The notes beneath the pieces were generated by a model that was not told the DNA's origin, did not search any database, and saw only the letters and a program-made list of their open reading frames with translations. A DNA stretch of 6,005 bases from Frankiales bacterium. Lineage in GTDB: Bacteria > Actinomycetota > Actinomycetes > Mycobacteriales > Jatrophihabitantaceae. Both the position numbers and the translations under genes were made by a program. The stretch is taken from assembly GCA_025963265.1 (NCBI GenBank), contig JAOPUY010000382.1, positions 1 to 6,005 of the forward strand. Direction: 5' to 3'. Positions 1-5,098 of the stretch are shown in pieces (the stretch's first letter is position 1; the number at the start of each line of letters is the position of its first letter).

Positions 1-84
1 CTCGGGCTCAATGGGCGCCGGGCTGAAGAAAGCGTCGTCCGGCTCGGGCTCAATGGGCGCCGGGCTGAAGAAAGCGTCATCCGG
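1..84 (-). repeat. 42-bp tandem duplication inside the DivIVA-like gene
   Basis: Bases 1-42 and 43-84 are identical except at 37/79 (G versus A). The difference is synonymous (GAC/GAT, both Asp). Each unit encodes 14 residues, PDDAFFSPAPIEPE. Bases 85-89 repeat the first 5 bases of the unit. The left end touches the window edge, so the true copy number is unknown. Confidence 0.97.
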
Positions 85-414
85 CTCGGACGGGTACACC
101 GGCGGCCCGTCGCCCGCTGGCAGACCCGGCTGGGCCTTGAGCCGGGCGATCTCCTCGTCGCGGACCACGATTTCCGCGGTCAGCCGGTCGATCAAATCAT
201 CGGTCTCGGCGAAGCGGTAGCCCCGCAGCGCCACTGGAATCCGCACCCGCTCCAGATCGCCGCGCTCGATCAGCCGCCCGGCGGGCAGCTCGAACGGGCG
301 CCGATCGGACTCCGGTTTCATGGACAGGCCCGCCGGCAGTAGCGCGACGGCGGCGTAGAACAGCACGCCGGCCACGATCAGGGCGATCAGCGCGTAGCCG
401 ATGAGGACAGTCAC
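1..414 (-). CDS. DivIVA-like small membrane protein, C-terminus cut off by window edge
   Basis: The visible 138 residues begin with one hydrophobic helix (about 4-29), giving an N-terminal membrane anchor. A linker follows, then a short DivIVA-type segment at about 55-93: VALRGYRF, then TDDLIDRL and a charged heptad-like stretch with RDEEIARLK. This matches the core pattern by which DivIVA/Wag31-like domains are recognised. The layout (one helix, then the motif, about 120-140 residues) resembles mycobacterial Rv1209, which also lies a few genes from a LOG gene. The rest is an acidic, proline-rich tail with a perfect 14-residue duplication. GTG at 414 was chosen because an AGGA lies 7 nt upstream (422-425) and the anchor helix follows at once; the ATG at 429 is in another frame. 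CAGGAT at 421-426 with a 6-nt gap could alternatively be a leaderless -10. Its role at the membrane is inferred only; the gene continues past base 1. Confidence 0.8.
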   Translation of the reverse strand, partial: MTVLIGYALIALIVAGVLFYAAVALLPAGLSMKPESDRRPFELPAGRLIERGDLERVRIPVALRGYRFAETDDLIDRLTAEIVVRDEEIARLKAQPGLPAGDGPPVYPSEPDDAFFSPAPIEPEPDDAFFSPAPIEPE

Positions 415-431
415 CGGACGATCCTGACATG

Positions 432-447
432 CCGACCTGTAGGTCGG
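432..447. promoter_or_regulatory. 16-bp dyad between the short LOG gene and the DivIVA-like gene
   Basis: CCGACCT and AGGTCGG form perfect 7-bp inverted arms around a 2-nt centre (GT). They sit in the 45-bp gap between the LOG stop (460) and the GTG at 414. The dyad could be an operator, or a 6-bp hairpin with a TGTA loop in the transcript. No T-run follows on either strand, so a classical intrinsic terminator is not supported. The sequence is seen; any function is inferred. Confidence 0.45.
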
Positions 448-459
448 AAATCGCGCACC

Positions 460-1095
460 CTAAGAGTCTGCCCTGCGGTCGGGTTGGCCGAGCGGTTTGC
501 CCAGTTGTTCGTTCAGCTGCTCGCCCAACTGCTCGCTCAGCGTTTCGCTCACCGGCTGGACGCTGGCGATGATCGCGAAGGCCTCGGCGATGTCCGAGCA
601 CTGGTGCAGTGCGTCCAGGGCGGTCTGACGGACGAACCCGGAGCCGACGAGCGAGTGAAGAAAGTCCCACAGCGGGGCGTAAAAGCCGGCCGGGTCGAGC
701 ACGATGACCGGCTTGGGATGCATGCCCAGCGAGCTGGCCGTCCAGACTTCGAAAAACTCTTCCAGGGTGCCGATGCCGCCGGGCAGCACCAGGAACGCCT
801 CGGCGTGGGCGTCCATCACCGCCTTGCGCTCGCGCATGGTCTCGACGACGACCAGCTCGTCGGCGTCCACATCGGCGACCTCCCAGCCCACCAGGTGCTG
901 CGGGATGACGCCGAGGGTGTGCGCGCCGTGGGCTCGGGCCGCCGCGGCCACCGCCCCCATCATCGACACCCGTCCGCCCCCGGAGACCAGACTGTGGCCG
1001 CCGCGCCCGATCCGCTCGCCCACGTCCGCGGCGAGCTGCAGAAAGCTGGGATCGATCTGCTGCGAGGAGGCGCAGAACACGCAGACCGCGGTCAT
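460..1095 (-). CDS. LOG family protein, Rv1205-like (cytokinin riboside 5'-monophosphate phosphoribohydrolase type)
   Basis: A 211-residue cytosolic Rossmann-like protein of the LOG/TIGR00730 family. The family hydrolyses N6-modified adenosine 5'-monophosphates to the free base and ribose 5-phosphate. Visible motifs in order are VCVFCASS (4-11), SGGGRVSMMG (38-47, phosphate-binding loop), MRERK (87-91, catalytic-type Arg) and PGGIGTLEE (105-113, catalytic-type Glu). The Ser at 44 in the GGGxxS form is also found in Mycobacterium tuberculosis Rv1205, which supports that subfamily. Rv1205 is about 187 residues; this protein has an extra C-terminal tail of roughly 28 residues built of a 4-residue repeat. 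The start is the ATG at 1095. No convincing ribosome-binding site precedes it, and the frame is open back to the stop of the preceding LOG gene with no other start codon. It is probably cotranscribed with and downstream of the long LOG gene. Substrate is inferred from family only. Confidence 0.9.
   Translation of the reverse strand: MTAVCVFCASSQQIDPSFLQLAADVGERIGRGGHSLVSGGGRVSMMGAVAAAARAHGAHTLGVIPQHLVGWEVADVDADELVVVETMRERKAVMDAHAEAFLVLPGGIGTLEEFFEVWTASSLGMHPKPVIVLDPAGFYAPLWDFLHSLVGSGFVRQTALDALHQCSDIAEAFAIIASVQPVSETLSEQLGEQLNEQLGKPLGQPDRRADS
490..549 (-). repeat. 12-bp-period repeat encoding the tail of the short LOG protein
   Basis: Residues 183-202 read SETL-SEQL-GEQL-NEQL-GKPL, a 4-residue period with Leu at every fourth position. 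The DNA units are diverged 12-mers, for example GCCCAGTTGTTC, GTTCAGCTGCTC and GCCCAACTGCTC on the plus strand. The repeat lies beyond the conserved LOG fold. The period suits an expansion that never breaks the frame. Confidence 0.85.
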
Positions 1096-1107
1096 TGCGA
1101 ACCCGCG

Positions 1108-1143
1108 GTGACGGCCGAGGTGACGGCCGAGGTGACGGCAGGG
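1108..1143. repeat. Three 12-bp tandem repeats between the two LOG genes
   Basis: On the plus strand GTGACGGCCGAG occurs twice in full (1108-1119, 1120-1131) and is followed by GTGACGGCAGGG (1132-1143). The array fills about half of the 66-bp gap between the long LOG stop codon (1162-1164) and the short LOG start (1095). On the transcribed strand the unit is CTCGGCCGTCAC. No function is evident. It could be replication slippage, or it could affect translation of the downstream gene. Confidence 0.95.
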
Positions 1144-1161
1144 GTGAAAGCTCGGTGCATC

Positions 1162-2097
1162 TCAGGTGCCCGACTGATCGGTGATCTCGGGGTCGGTGGC
1201 GGCCACGTCGGACCGCCAGCCGATGCCGTCCGGATCCTCGGCGGCGCCGGCCGCCGGTGGACTCGTCTCGGTTCCCGTGCCGGTGCTGGCTCCGGTTCCA
1301 GTTCGGCTGGGCGATTCTCGATAGGGGCCGTGCGCGGCCTGGCGGGCGCGATCGGCGGCGACGATCAACTCCACTGCCTCGGGGACGCTGTCGGTGACGT
1401 GGATCAGGTCGATGTCCCGCTCGCCGATCTTTCCCTCGGCCAGCATCGTCCGCTTGATCCAGTCCAACAGCCCAGCCCAGTACTCCGAGCCGAACAGGAT
1501 GACCGGAAACCGGGTGACTTTGCGGGTCTGCACCAAGGTCAGCGCCTCGAACAGCTCATCGAGGGTGCCGAAGCCGCCGGGCATGATCACGAAGGCTTGG
1601 GCGTACTTGACGAACATCGTCTTGCGGGCGAAGAAGTAGCGGAAATTCAGACCGACGTCGACCCAATCGTTGAGTCGCTGCTCGAAGGGCAGCTCGATGC
1701 CCAGCCCGACCGAGATCCCACCCGACTCAGACACCCCGCGGTTGGCCGCCTCCATGACGCCCGGTCCGCCGCCGGTGATCACCGCGTAACCGGCCGCGGC
1801 CAGCGCGGAACCAAGCTGTCGGGCGACGGCGTACTCGGGATGGTCGGGGCCGGTGCGGGCCGAACCGAAGACTGAGACCGCCGGGCCAAGCTCGGCCAGC
1901 AGGCCGAAGCCCTCGACGAACTCCGATTGGATCCGCAGCACCCGCCAGGGGTCGGTGTGCACCCAATCGGTGGGACCGGGTGAGTCCAGCAGCCGCTGGT
2001 CGGTCGTCCCGGTCTCCTCGGCGACCTGGCTGCGCCGCAAGATGACCGGCCCCCGGTGCCGCTCCGCGGGCCGCCGCCGCTGGCTGTCCTCAGTCAC
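1162..2097 (-). CDS. LOG family protein, long form (TIGR00730 Rossmann-fold)
   Basis: A 311-residue protein with three parts: a basic, probably flexible N-terminus (1-45), a LOG core (about 50-250), and a disordered C-terminal tail rich in Thr, Gly, Ser and Pro. Core motifs are VSVFGSAR (74-81), TGGGPGVMEAANRG (108-121, phosphate loop), FARK (156-159, catalytic-type Arg) and MPGGFGTLDE (172-181, catalytic-type Glu). These differ from the short LOG protein next door (GGGRVSMMG, MRERK), so the pair are distinct subfamilies and not a recent duplication. Predicted activity is hydrolysis of a nucleoside 5'-monophosphate at the N-glycosidic bond; the true substrate is unknown. The tail contains a TGTG/STGTGTE stretch encoded at 1261-1305. 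GTG at 2097 was chosen because AGGG lies just upstream and a TAGGGT hexamer lies exactly 6 nt upstream, so the mRNA may also start at this codon. The gap to the dapE stop is 22 bp. Confidence 0.9.
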   Translation of the reverse strand: MTEDSQRRRPAERHRGPVILRRSQVAEETGTTDQRLLDSPGPTDWVHTDPWRVLRIQSEFVEGFGLLAELGPAVSVFGSARTGPDHPEYAVARQLGSALAAAGYAVITGGGPGVMEAANRGVSESGGISVGLGIELPFEQRLNDWVDVGLNFRYFFARKTMFVKYAQAFVIMPGGFGTLDELFEALTLVQTRKVTRFPVILFGSEYWAGLLDWIKRTMLAEGKIGERDIDLIHVTDSVPEAVELIVAADRARQAAHGPYRESPSRTGTGASTGTGTETSPPAAGAAEDPDGIGWRSDVAATDPEITDQSGT

Positions 2098-2103
2098 ACG
2101 GCA

Positions 2104-2109
2104 ACCCTA
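2104..2109 (-). promoter_or_regulatory. Candidate -10 (TAGGGT) for leaderless transcription of the long LOG gene
   Basis: On the minus strand TAGGGT is followed by 6 nt and then the GTG at 2097. That is the spacing that puts the transcript start on the G of the start codon, as in many actinobacterial leaderless genes. The block TAGGGTTGCCG-TGTGAC closely matches the one before dapD (TAGGGTTGTCGCTGTGAC). No -35 is obvious. The AGGG inside it could also act as a ribosome-binding site on a longer dapE transcript. Inferred from sequence pattern only. Confidence 0.5.
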
Positions 2110-2119
2110 GCGGCCGGGG

Positions 2120-3232
2120 TCAGCGGGCGAGGAAGGCCAGCAGGGCGCGTTCGGCCTCGGTGATCGCCGCCAGCGACACTGACTCGTCTGATGTGTGAGC
2201 CAGGTTCGGATCGCCCGGCCCGAAGTTCAGCGCCGGGATGCCCAGCTCCGAGAACCGCGCGACGTCCGTCCAGCCGAGTTTCGCCTGCGCCGGCTGGCCA
2301 ATCGCCTCGACGAAAGCCTTGGCCAGCACCGAGTCCAGCCCCGGCCGCGCCGGCGGGGCGGAGTCAGTCACCCGCACCGGGAAACCAGAGAACACCGAGC
2401 GCACGTGGGCCTCAGCGTCGGCCTCGGACCGGTCCGGAGCGAAACGGTAGTTGACGGTGACCGAGCAGACGTCCGGGATCACGTTCCCCGCCACCCCGCC
2501 GGAAATGGCCACCGCGTTCAGGCCCTCGCGGTACCGAAGACCCTCGACGTCGACCTCGCGCGCCTGGTACTCAGCCCGCTGACGCAGCACCGGCGCCGCG
2601 GCGTGAATCGCGTTCACCCCAAGCCAGGACCGAGCCGAATGGGCCCGCACCCCGTCCAGTTCGACGACAAAGCGCATCGTGCCCTGGCAGCCGCCCTCGA
2701 CCAACCCGTTGGTCGGCTCGAGCAGAATCGCCAGATCCGCGGCCAGCAGCGCCGGCTGCTCGGCGGCCAACCGCTTCAACCCGTTGCGGGCGGCCTCGAC
2801 CTCCTCGCAGTCGTAGAAGATCCAGGTGACGTCCGAGCTCGCGGCCAGCTCACCGGAGCCGATCAGGTGCGCGGCCCGCAACTGCAGCGCGACCCCGGAT
2901 TTCATATCCGAGGCGCCGCAGCCGTAGAGGCGGCCGTCGGAAACCCGGCTGGGCAGGTTTCCGGCCAGCGGCACGGTGTCCAGGTGGCCAGCCAGCACGA
3001 CGCGCCCAGCGGGGCCGAGGCCGGAGCGGGCGAGATCGGAACGGCCGAGGTCGGTCCGGGCGATGACGACGTTGCCCAGCCGCTGAACCGACAACGATTC
3101 GTAACGCGACAACGCGGCCTGCACCGCATCGGCCAATTGAGCCTCGTTCCCCGAGACCGACTCGACGTCCACCAGCGCTGCGGTCAGCTCAGCCGCTGGC
3201 ACGTCCAATCGCAACTCGGGGGTGCTCCTCAC
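2120..3232 (-). CDS. dapE: Succinyl-diaminopimelate desuccinylase
   Basis: DapE removes succinate from N-succinyl-LL-2,6-diaminopimelate to give LL-diaminopimelate in the succinylase route to meso-DAP and lysine. It is a cytosolic M20-family zinc hydrolase. With the GTG at 3232 it is 370 residues, the usual size. Metal and catalytic signatures are visible: GHLDTVP (82-88, His83 and Asp85), SDMKSG (108-113, Asp109 bridging), DCEEVEA (141-147, Glu143 general base and Glu144 ligand), EPTN (172-175, Glu172) and LAH (344-346, His346). The segment HSARSWLG (198-205) belongs to the dimerisation lid domain. A longer frame begins at 3349, but it would overlap dapD on the other strand. The chosen N-terminus (RSTPELRLDVPAAELTA) resembles Streptomyces DapE in length. 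No ribosome-binding site is seen before 3232, which fits a near-leaderless start. A 5-residue repeat insert lies at 61-75. It is divergent from dapD and first of the minus-strand block. Confidence 0.96.
   Translation of the reverse strand: MRSTPELRLDVPAAELTAALVDVESVSGNEAQLADAVQAALSRYESLSVQRLGNVVIARTDLGRSDLARSGLGPAGRVVLAGHLDTVPLAGNLPSRVSDGRLYGCGASDMKSGVALQLRAAHLIGSGELAASSDVTWIFYDCEEVEAARNGLKRLAAEQPALLAADLAILLEPTNGLVEGGCQGTMRFVVELDGVRAHSARSWLGVNAIHAAAPVLRQRAEYQAREVDVEGLRYREGLNAVAISGGVAGNVIPDVCSVTVNYRFAPDRSEADAEAHVRSVFSGFPVRVTDSAPPARPGLDSVLAKAFVEAIGQPAQAKLGWTDVARFSELGIPALNFGPGDPNLAHTSDESVSLAAITEAERALLAFLAR
3008..3052 (-). repeat. 15-bp triplicate repeat inside dapE
   Basis: Residues 61-75 of DapE read DLGRS-DLARS-GLGPA, encoded by three imperfect 15-bp units. 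They fall in the loop between the second strand (NVVIART) and the metal-binding strand (RVVLAGHLD). DapE proteins I recall from Streptomyces and Mycobacterium have a single short loop there (one NLGR- or KLNR-like unit). The repeat looks like an in-frame expansion tolerated at the surface. Confidence 0.8.
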
Positions 3233-3240
3233 GAGCGCTA

Positions 3241-3246
3241 ATGCTA
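3241..3246 (-). promoter_or_regulatory. Candidate -10 (TAGCAT) for dapE
   Basis: On the minus strand TAGCAT lies 8 nt before the GTG at 3232, which would give a transcript with at most a 1-2 nt leader. This agrees with the absence of a ribosome-binding site before dapE. No -35 match to TTGACA is visible. Its upstream side overlaps the presumed -35 zone of dapD, so the two promoters lie back to back within 57 bp. Pattern-based inference. Confidence 0.4.
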
Positions 3247-3276
3247 GTCGGCGGCGCAGCACGGGGCCGCAGTCGT

Positions 3277-3282
3277 TAGGGT
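3277..3282 (+). promoter_or_regulatory. Candidate -10 (TAGGGT) for leaderless dapD
   Basis: TAGGGT is followed by 7 nt (3283-3289) and then the GTG of dapD at 3290, a typical actinobacterial leaderless arrangement. The overlapping AGGG (3278-3281), 8 nt before the GTG, could serve as a Shine-Dalgarno sequence if transcription starts further upstream. The two readings are mutually exclusive on the same transcript. No good -35 is visible. Confidence 0.5.
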
Positions 3283-3289
3283 TGTCGCT

Positions 3290-4255
3290 GTGACGAGCAC
3301 CCGTGACACCCCAGAAGGCACCGCCGACCCCGCGTCGCGCACCGCGCACGGTTACGGCCTGGCCAGCATCGCCGCCGACGGCTCGGTGCTAGACGTCTAC
3401 TACCCCGCGCCCGAGCTCGGCGAGCCGGGTTCGGCCACAGTGGACCTGACTGAGCTCGAGGCGTTGGTCGCCCACGATGACGCCCGCTCGGTCCACACCG
3501 AGGTCGTGCACCCGATCATCGACCTCGACGCGCCGCCGGCCGACGCGATCGACGTCTACCTGCGCCTGCACCTGCTCTCCCACCGCCTGGCCCAGCCCCG
3601 CACGATCAACCTGGACGGCATCTTCAGCCACTTGAACAACGTGGTCTGGACCAACTACGGCCCGTGCGCGCTGGAGAACTTCGAGCGCACCCGCACCCGA
3701 TTGCGCTCCCGGGGCAACGTCACCGTGCTCAGCGTGGACAAGTTCCCGCGGATGGTGGACTACGTCGTGCCGTCCGGCGTGCGGATCGCCGACGCCGACC
3801 GGGTGCGACTCGGCGCGCACCTGGCTCCGGGCACCACGGTCATGCACGAGGGCTTCATCAACTACAACGCCGGCACCCTCGGCAGCTCCATGGTCGAGGG
3901 ACGGATCTCGGCTGGCGTCATCGTCGGCGACGGCTCGGACGTCGGCGGCGGCGCGTCCATCATGGGCACTTTGTCCGGCGGCGGCAAGGAGATGGTCACC
4001 GTCGGCAAGCGCTGTCTGCTCGGCGCCAACTCCGGCATCGGCATCTCCCTCGGCGACGATTGCGTGGTCGCGGCCGGGACCTACGTCACGGCCGGCTCCA
4101 AGCTCGTGCTGCCCGATGGCTCGACCCGCAAAGCGGCCGAGTTCTCCGGGCAGTCCGGCCTGCTCTATTGGCAAAACTCGCTCAGCGGCGCGCTCGAGGT
4201 GCGCCAGCGCAGCGGCGAGGGCATCGCGCTGAACGCGGCGCTGCACGCGAACTGA
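3290..4255 (+). CDS. dapD: 2,3,4,5-tetrahydropyridine-2,6-dicarboxylate N-succinyltransferase
   Basis: DapD transfers succinyl from succinyl-CoA to tetrahydrodipicolinate, the first committed step of the succinylase DAP branch. It acts as a cytosolic trimer with active sites between subunits. The 321 residues match the actinobacterial form (M. tuberculosis DapD is about 317). An N-terminal and middle domain (about 20-165, with [12 protein letters not shown] at 121-132) precede a left-handed beta-helix (about 165-275). The helix shows the recurrent hexapeptide pattern and the diagnostic run [19 protein letters not shown] (186-204). Glu203 in EGRISAG probably corresponds to the catalytic Glu199 of the M. 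tuberculosis enzyme. [20 protein letters not shown] (246-265) is the C-terminal helix turn involved in CoA binding in the family. GTG at 3290 was chosen on its TAGGGT/AGGG context. The gene diverges from dapE, so two steps of one pathway share a promoter region. Confidence 0.97.
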   Translation: MTSTRDTPEGTADPASRTAHGYGLASIAADGSVLDVYYPAPELGEPGSATVDLTELEALVAHDDARSVHTEVVHPIIDLDAPPADAIDVYLRLHLLSHRLAQPRTINLDGIFSHLNNVVWTNYGPCALENFERTRTRLRSRGNVTVLSVDKFPRMVDYVVPSGVRIADADRVRLGAHLAPGTTVMHEGFINYNAGTLGSSMVEGRISAGVIVGDGSDVGGGASIMGTLSGGGKEMVTVGKRCLLGANSGIGISLGDDCVVAAGTYVTAGSKLVLPDGSTRKAAEFSGQSGLLYWQNSLSGALEVRQRSGEGIALNAALHAN

Positions 4256-4261
4256 CCGAGC

Positions 4262-5098
4262 GTGGCCAGTAGCGATTCGACCAGAAGCCGGCGAGGCGGC
4301 GTCGCCCTGCTTGTCGTCGTCCTCGCCGTAGCCGGACTGGCCATCGGCGGCCGGGCCCTGTGGCGGGCGGCCCAGACCGTCGTCCAGTCCGACGGCTGCG
4401 CCTTCGGCAGCTACAACGTCGACTTGGACCGGTCCCAGAACGCCGCGATCATGGTCAGCGTCGTGATCAAGCGGGGGCTGCCCGAGCGCGCCGCCGTGCT
4501 CGTCCTCGGCGCGGCCTTGCAAGAGTCCAAGCTCGACAACATCCCGTCCGGGGAGGGCGACCGCGACTCGGTCGGGGTGCTGCAGCAACGGCCGTCCCAG
4601 GGCTGGGGCACCGCCGCCGAGCTGAGCGACGTCCACTACGCCACCGGCAAATTCCTCGACGCGCTGCTCAAAGTCCCGAACTGGCAGACCGATCCGCTGG
4701 CCGACGTCATCCAGCAGGTGCAGATCTCAGCGGACGGCAGCGCCTATGCCCGGCACGAGGCTCAGGCCCAGGCGATGTCGGACGCGCTGATGGGCACCAC
4801 AGCGGCCGGGGTCAGCTGCGACTTCGGCCAACCGAGCACCGCCGCCGCGGCCAGCGCGGTCGCGACGCAACTGGCGGGCGACCTGCCGGTCAACCCGCCG
4901 ACCACGTCCGGATCGAACATCACGGTGACCGGCGCCGGTTGGGCCACCGCGGCCTGGCTGGTCACCCACGGCGACAGCCTCGGCATCGATGAGGTCCGCT
5001 ACGCCGGCCAGCGCTGGCAGCGTTCTAAGGGTTGGACGCAGGACGCGGCCGCCCCGGGCACGGCGGTCCTGGCCAGCCTGGCTGAACCGTCCAGCTAG
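4262..5098 (+). CDS. Membrane-anchored exported protein with lysozyme/transglycosylase-like motifs, function unassigned
   Basis: A 278-residue protein with a short basic N-terminus (RSRR, 8-11), one hydrophobic helix (about 13-33) and no lipobox, so it is a signal anchor with an outside domain. Cys46 and Cys186 bracket the main domain and probably form a disulfide. Within it, RGLPERAAVLVLGAALQESKL (71-91), then DSVGVLQQRPSQGWG (102-116), then YATGKFLDALLKVPNW (126-141) recall the ES...G-L-Q motif pair of lytic transglycosylases and lysozymes, with Glu88 as the candidate acid. This arrangement is recurrent in actinobacterial hypothetical proteins, some of which carry what I believe is an erroneous 'heavy metal transporter' name. 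A second small C-terminal module (about 218-272) has WATAAWLVTHGDSLGI and VRYAGQRWQRSKGW. GTG at 4262 lies 6 bp after the dapD stop, so translation is probably coupled to dapD. Enzyme activity is a hypothesis from motif resemblance only. Confidence 0.85.
   Translation: MASSDSTRSRRGGVALLVVVLAVAGLAIGGRALWRAAQTVVQSDGCAFGSYNVDLDRSQNAAIMVSVVIKRGLPERAAVLVLGAALQESKLDNIPSGEGDRDSVGVLQQRPSQGWGTAAELSDVHYATGKFLDALLKVPNWQTDPLADVIQQVQISADGSAYARHEAQAQAMSDALMGTTAAGVSCDFGQPSTAAAASAVATQLAGDLPVNPPTTSGSNITVTGAGWATAAWLVTHGDSLGIDEVRYAGQRWQRSKGWTQDAAAPGTAVLASLAEPSS

Noticed and set aside
1108..1143. The 12-bp array as a CRISPR or as regulator-binding iterons
   Set aside because: The units are directly adjacent with no spacers, there are only three, they are not palindromic, and there is no neighbouring cas or rep gene.
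484..1875. A 463-codon open frame on the plus strand antisense to both LOG genes
   Set aside because: Its composition is Gly/Arg/Asp/His-rich with no recognisable domain. High-GC third positions on the real minus-strand genes commonly open this antisense frame. Both LOG proteins carry clear family motifs.
2104..2120. A weak hairpin between dapE and the long LOG gene (ACCC...GGGT)
   Set aside because: Only four paired bases with a 9-nt loop and no T-run; too weak to call a terminator.
3200..3202. A later GTG as dapE start
   Set aside because: It would remove the segment RSTPELRLD that matches the N-terminal length of Streptomyces DapE, and no better ribosome-binding site precedes it.
2195..3241. 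A 348-codon open frame on the plus strand antisense to dapE
   Set aside because: An Arg/Gln/His/Pro-rich shadow of a well-supported dapE; no domain is seen.
3233..3349. An N-terminal extension of dapE up to 3349
   Set aside because: It would overlap dapD on the other strand and add residues absent from DapE homologues. The GTG at 3232 gives the family's N-terminus.
3389..4636. A 415-codon open frame on the minus strand antisense to dapD and the exported-protein gene
   Set aside because: It crosses the junction of two real genes, is Asp/Val/His/Gly-rich with no motif, and is explained by GC-biased codon use.
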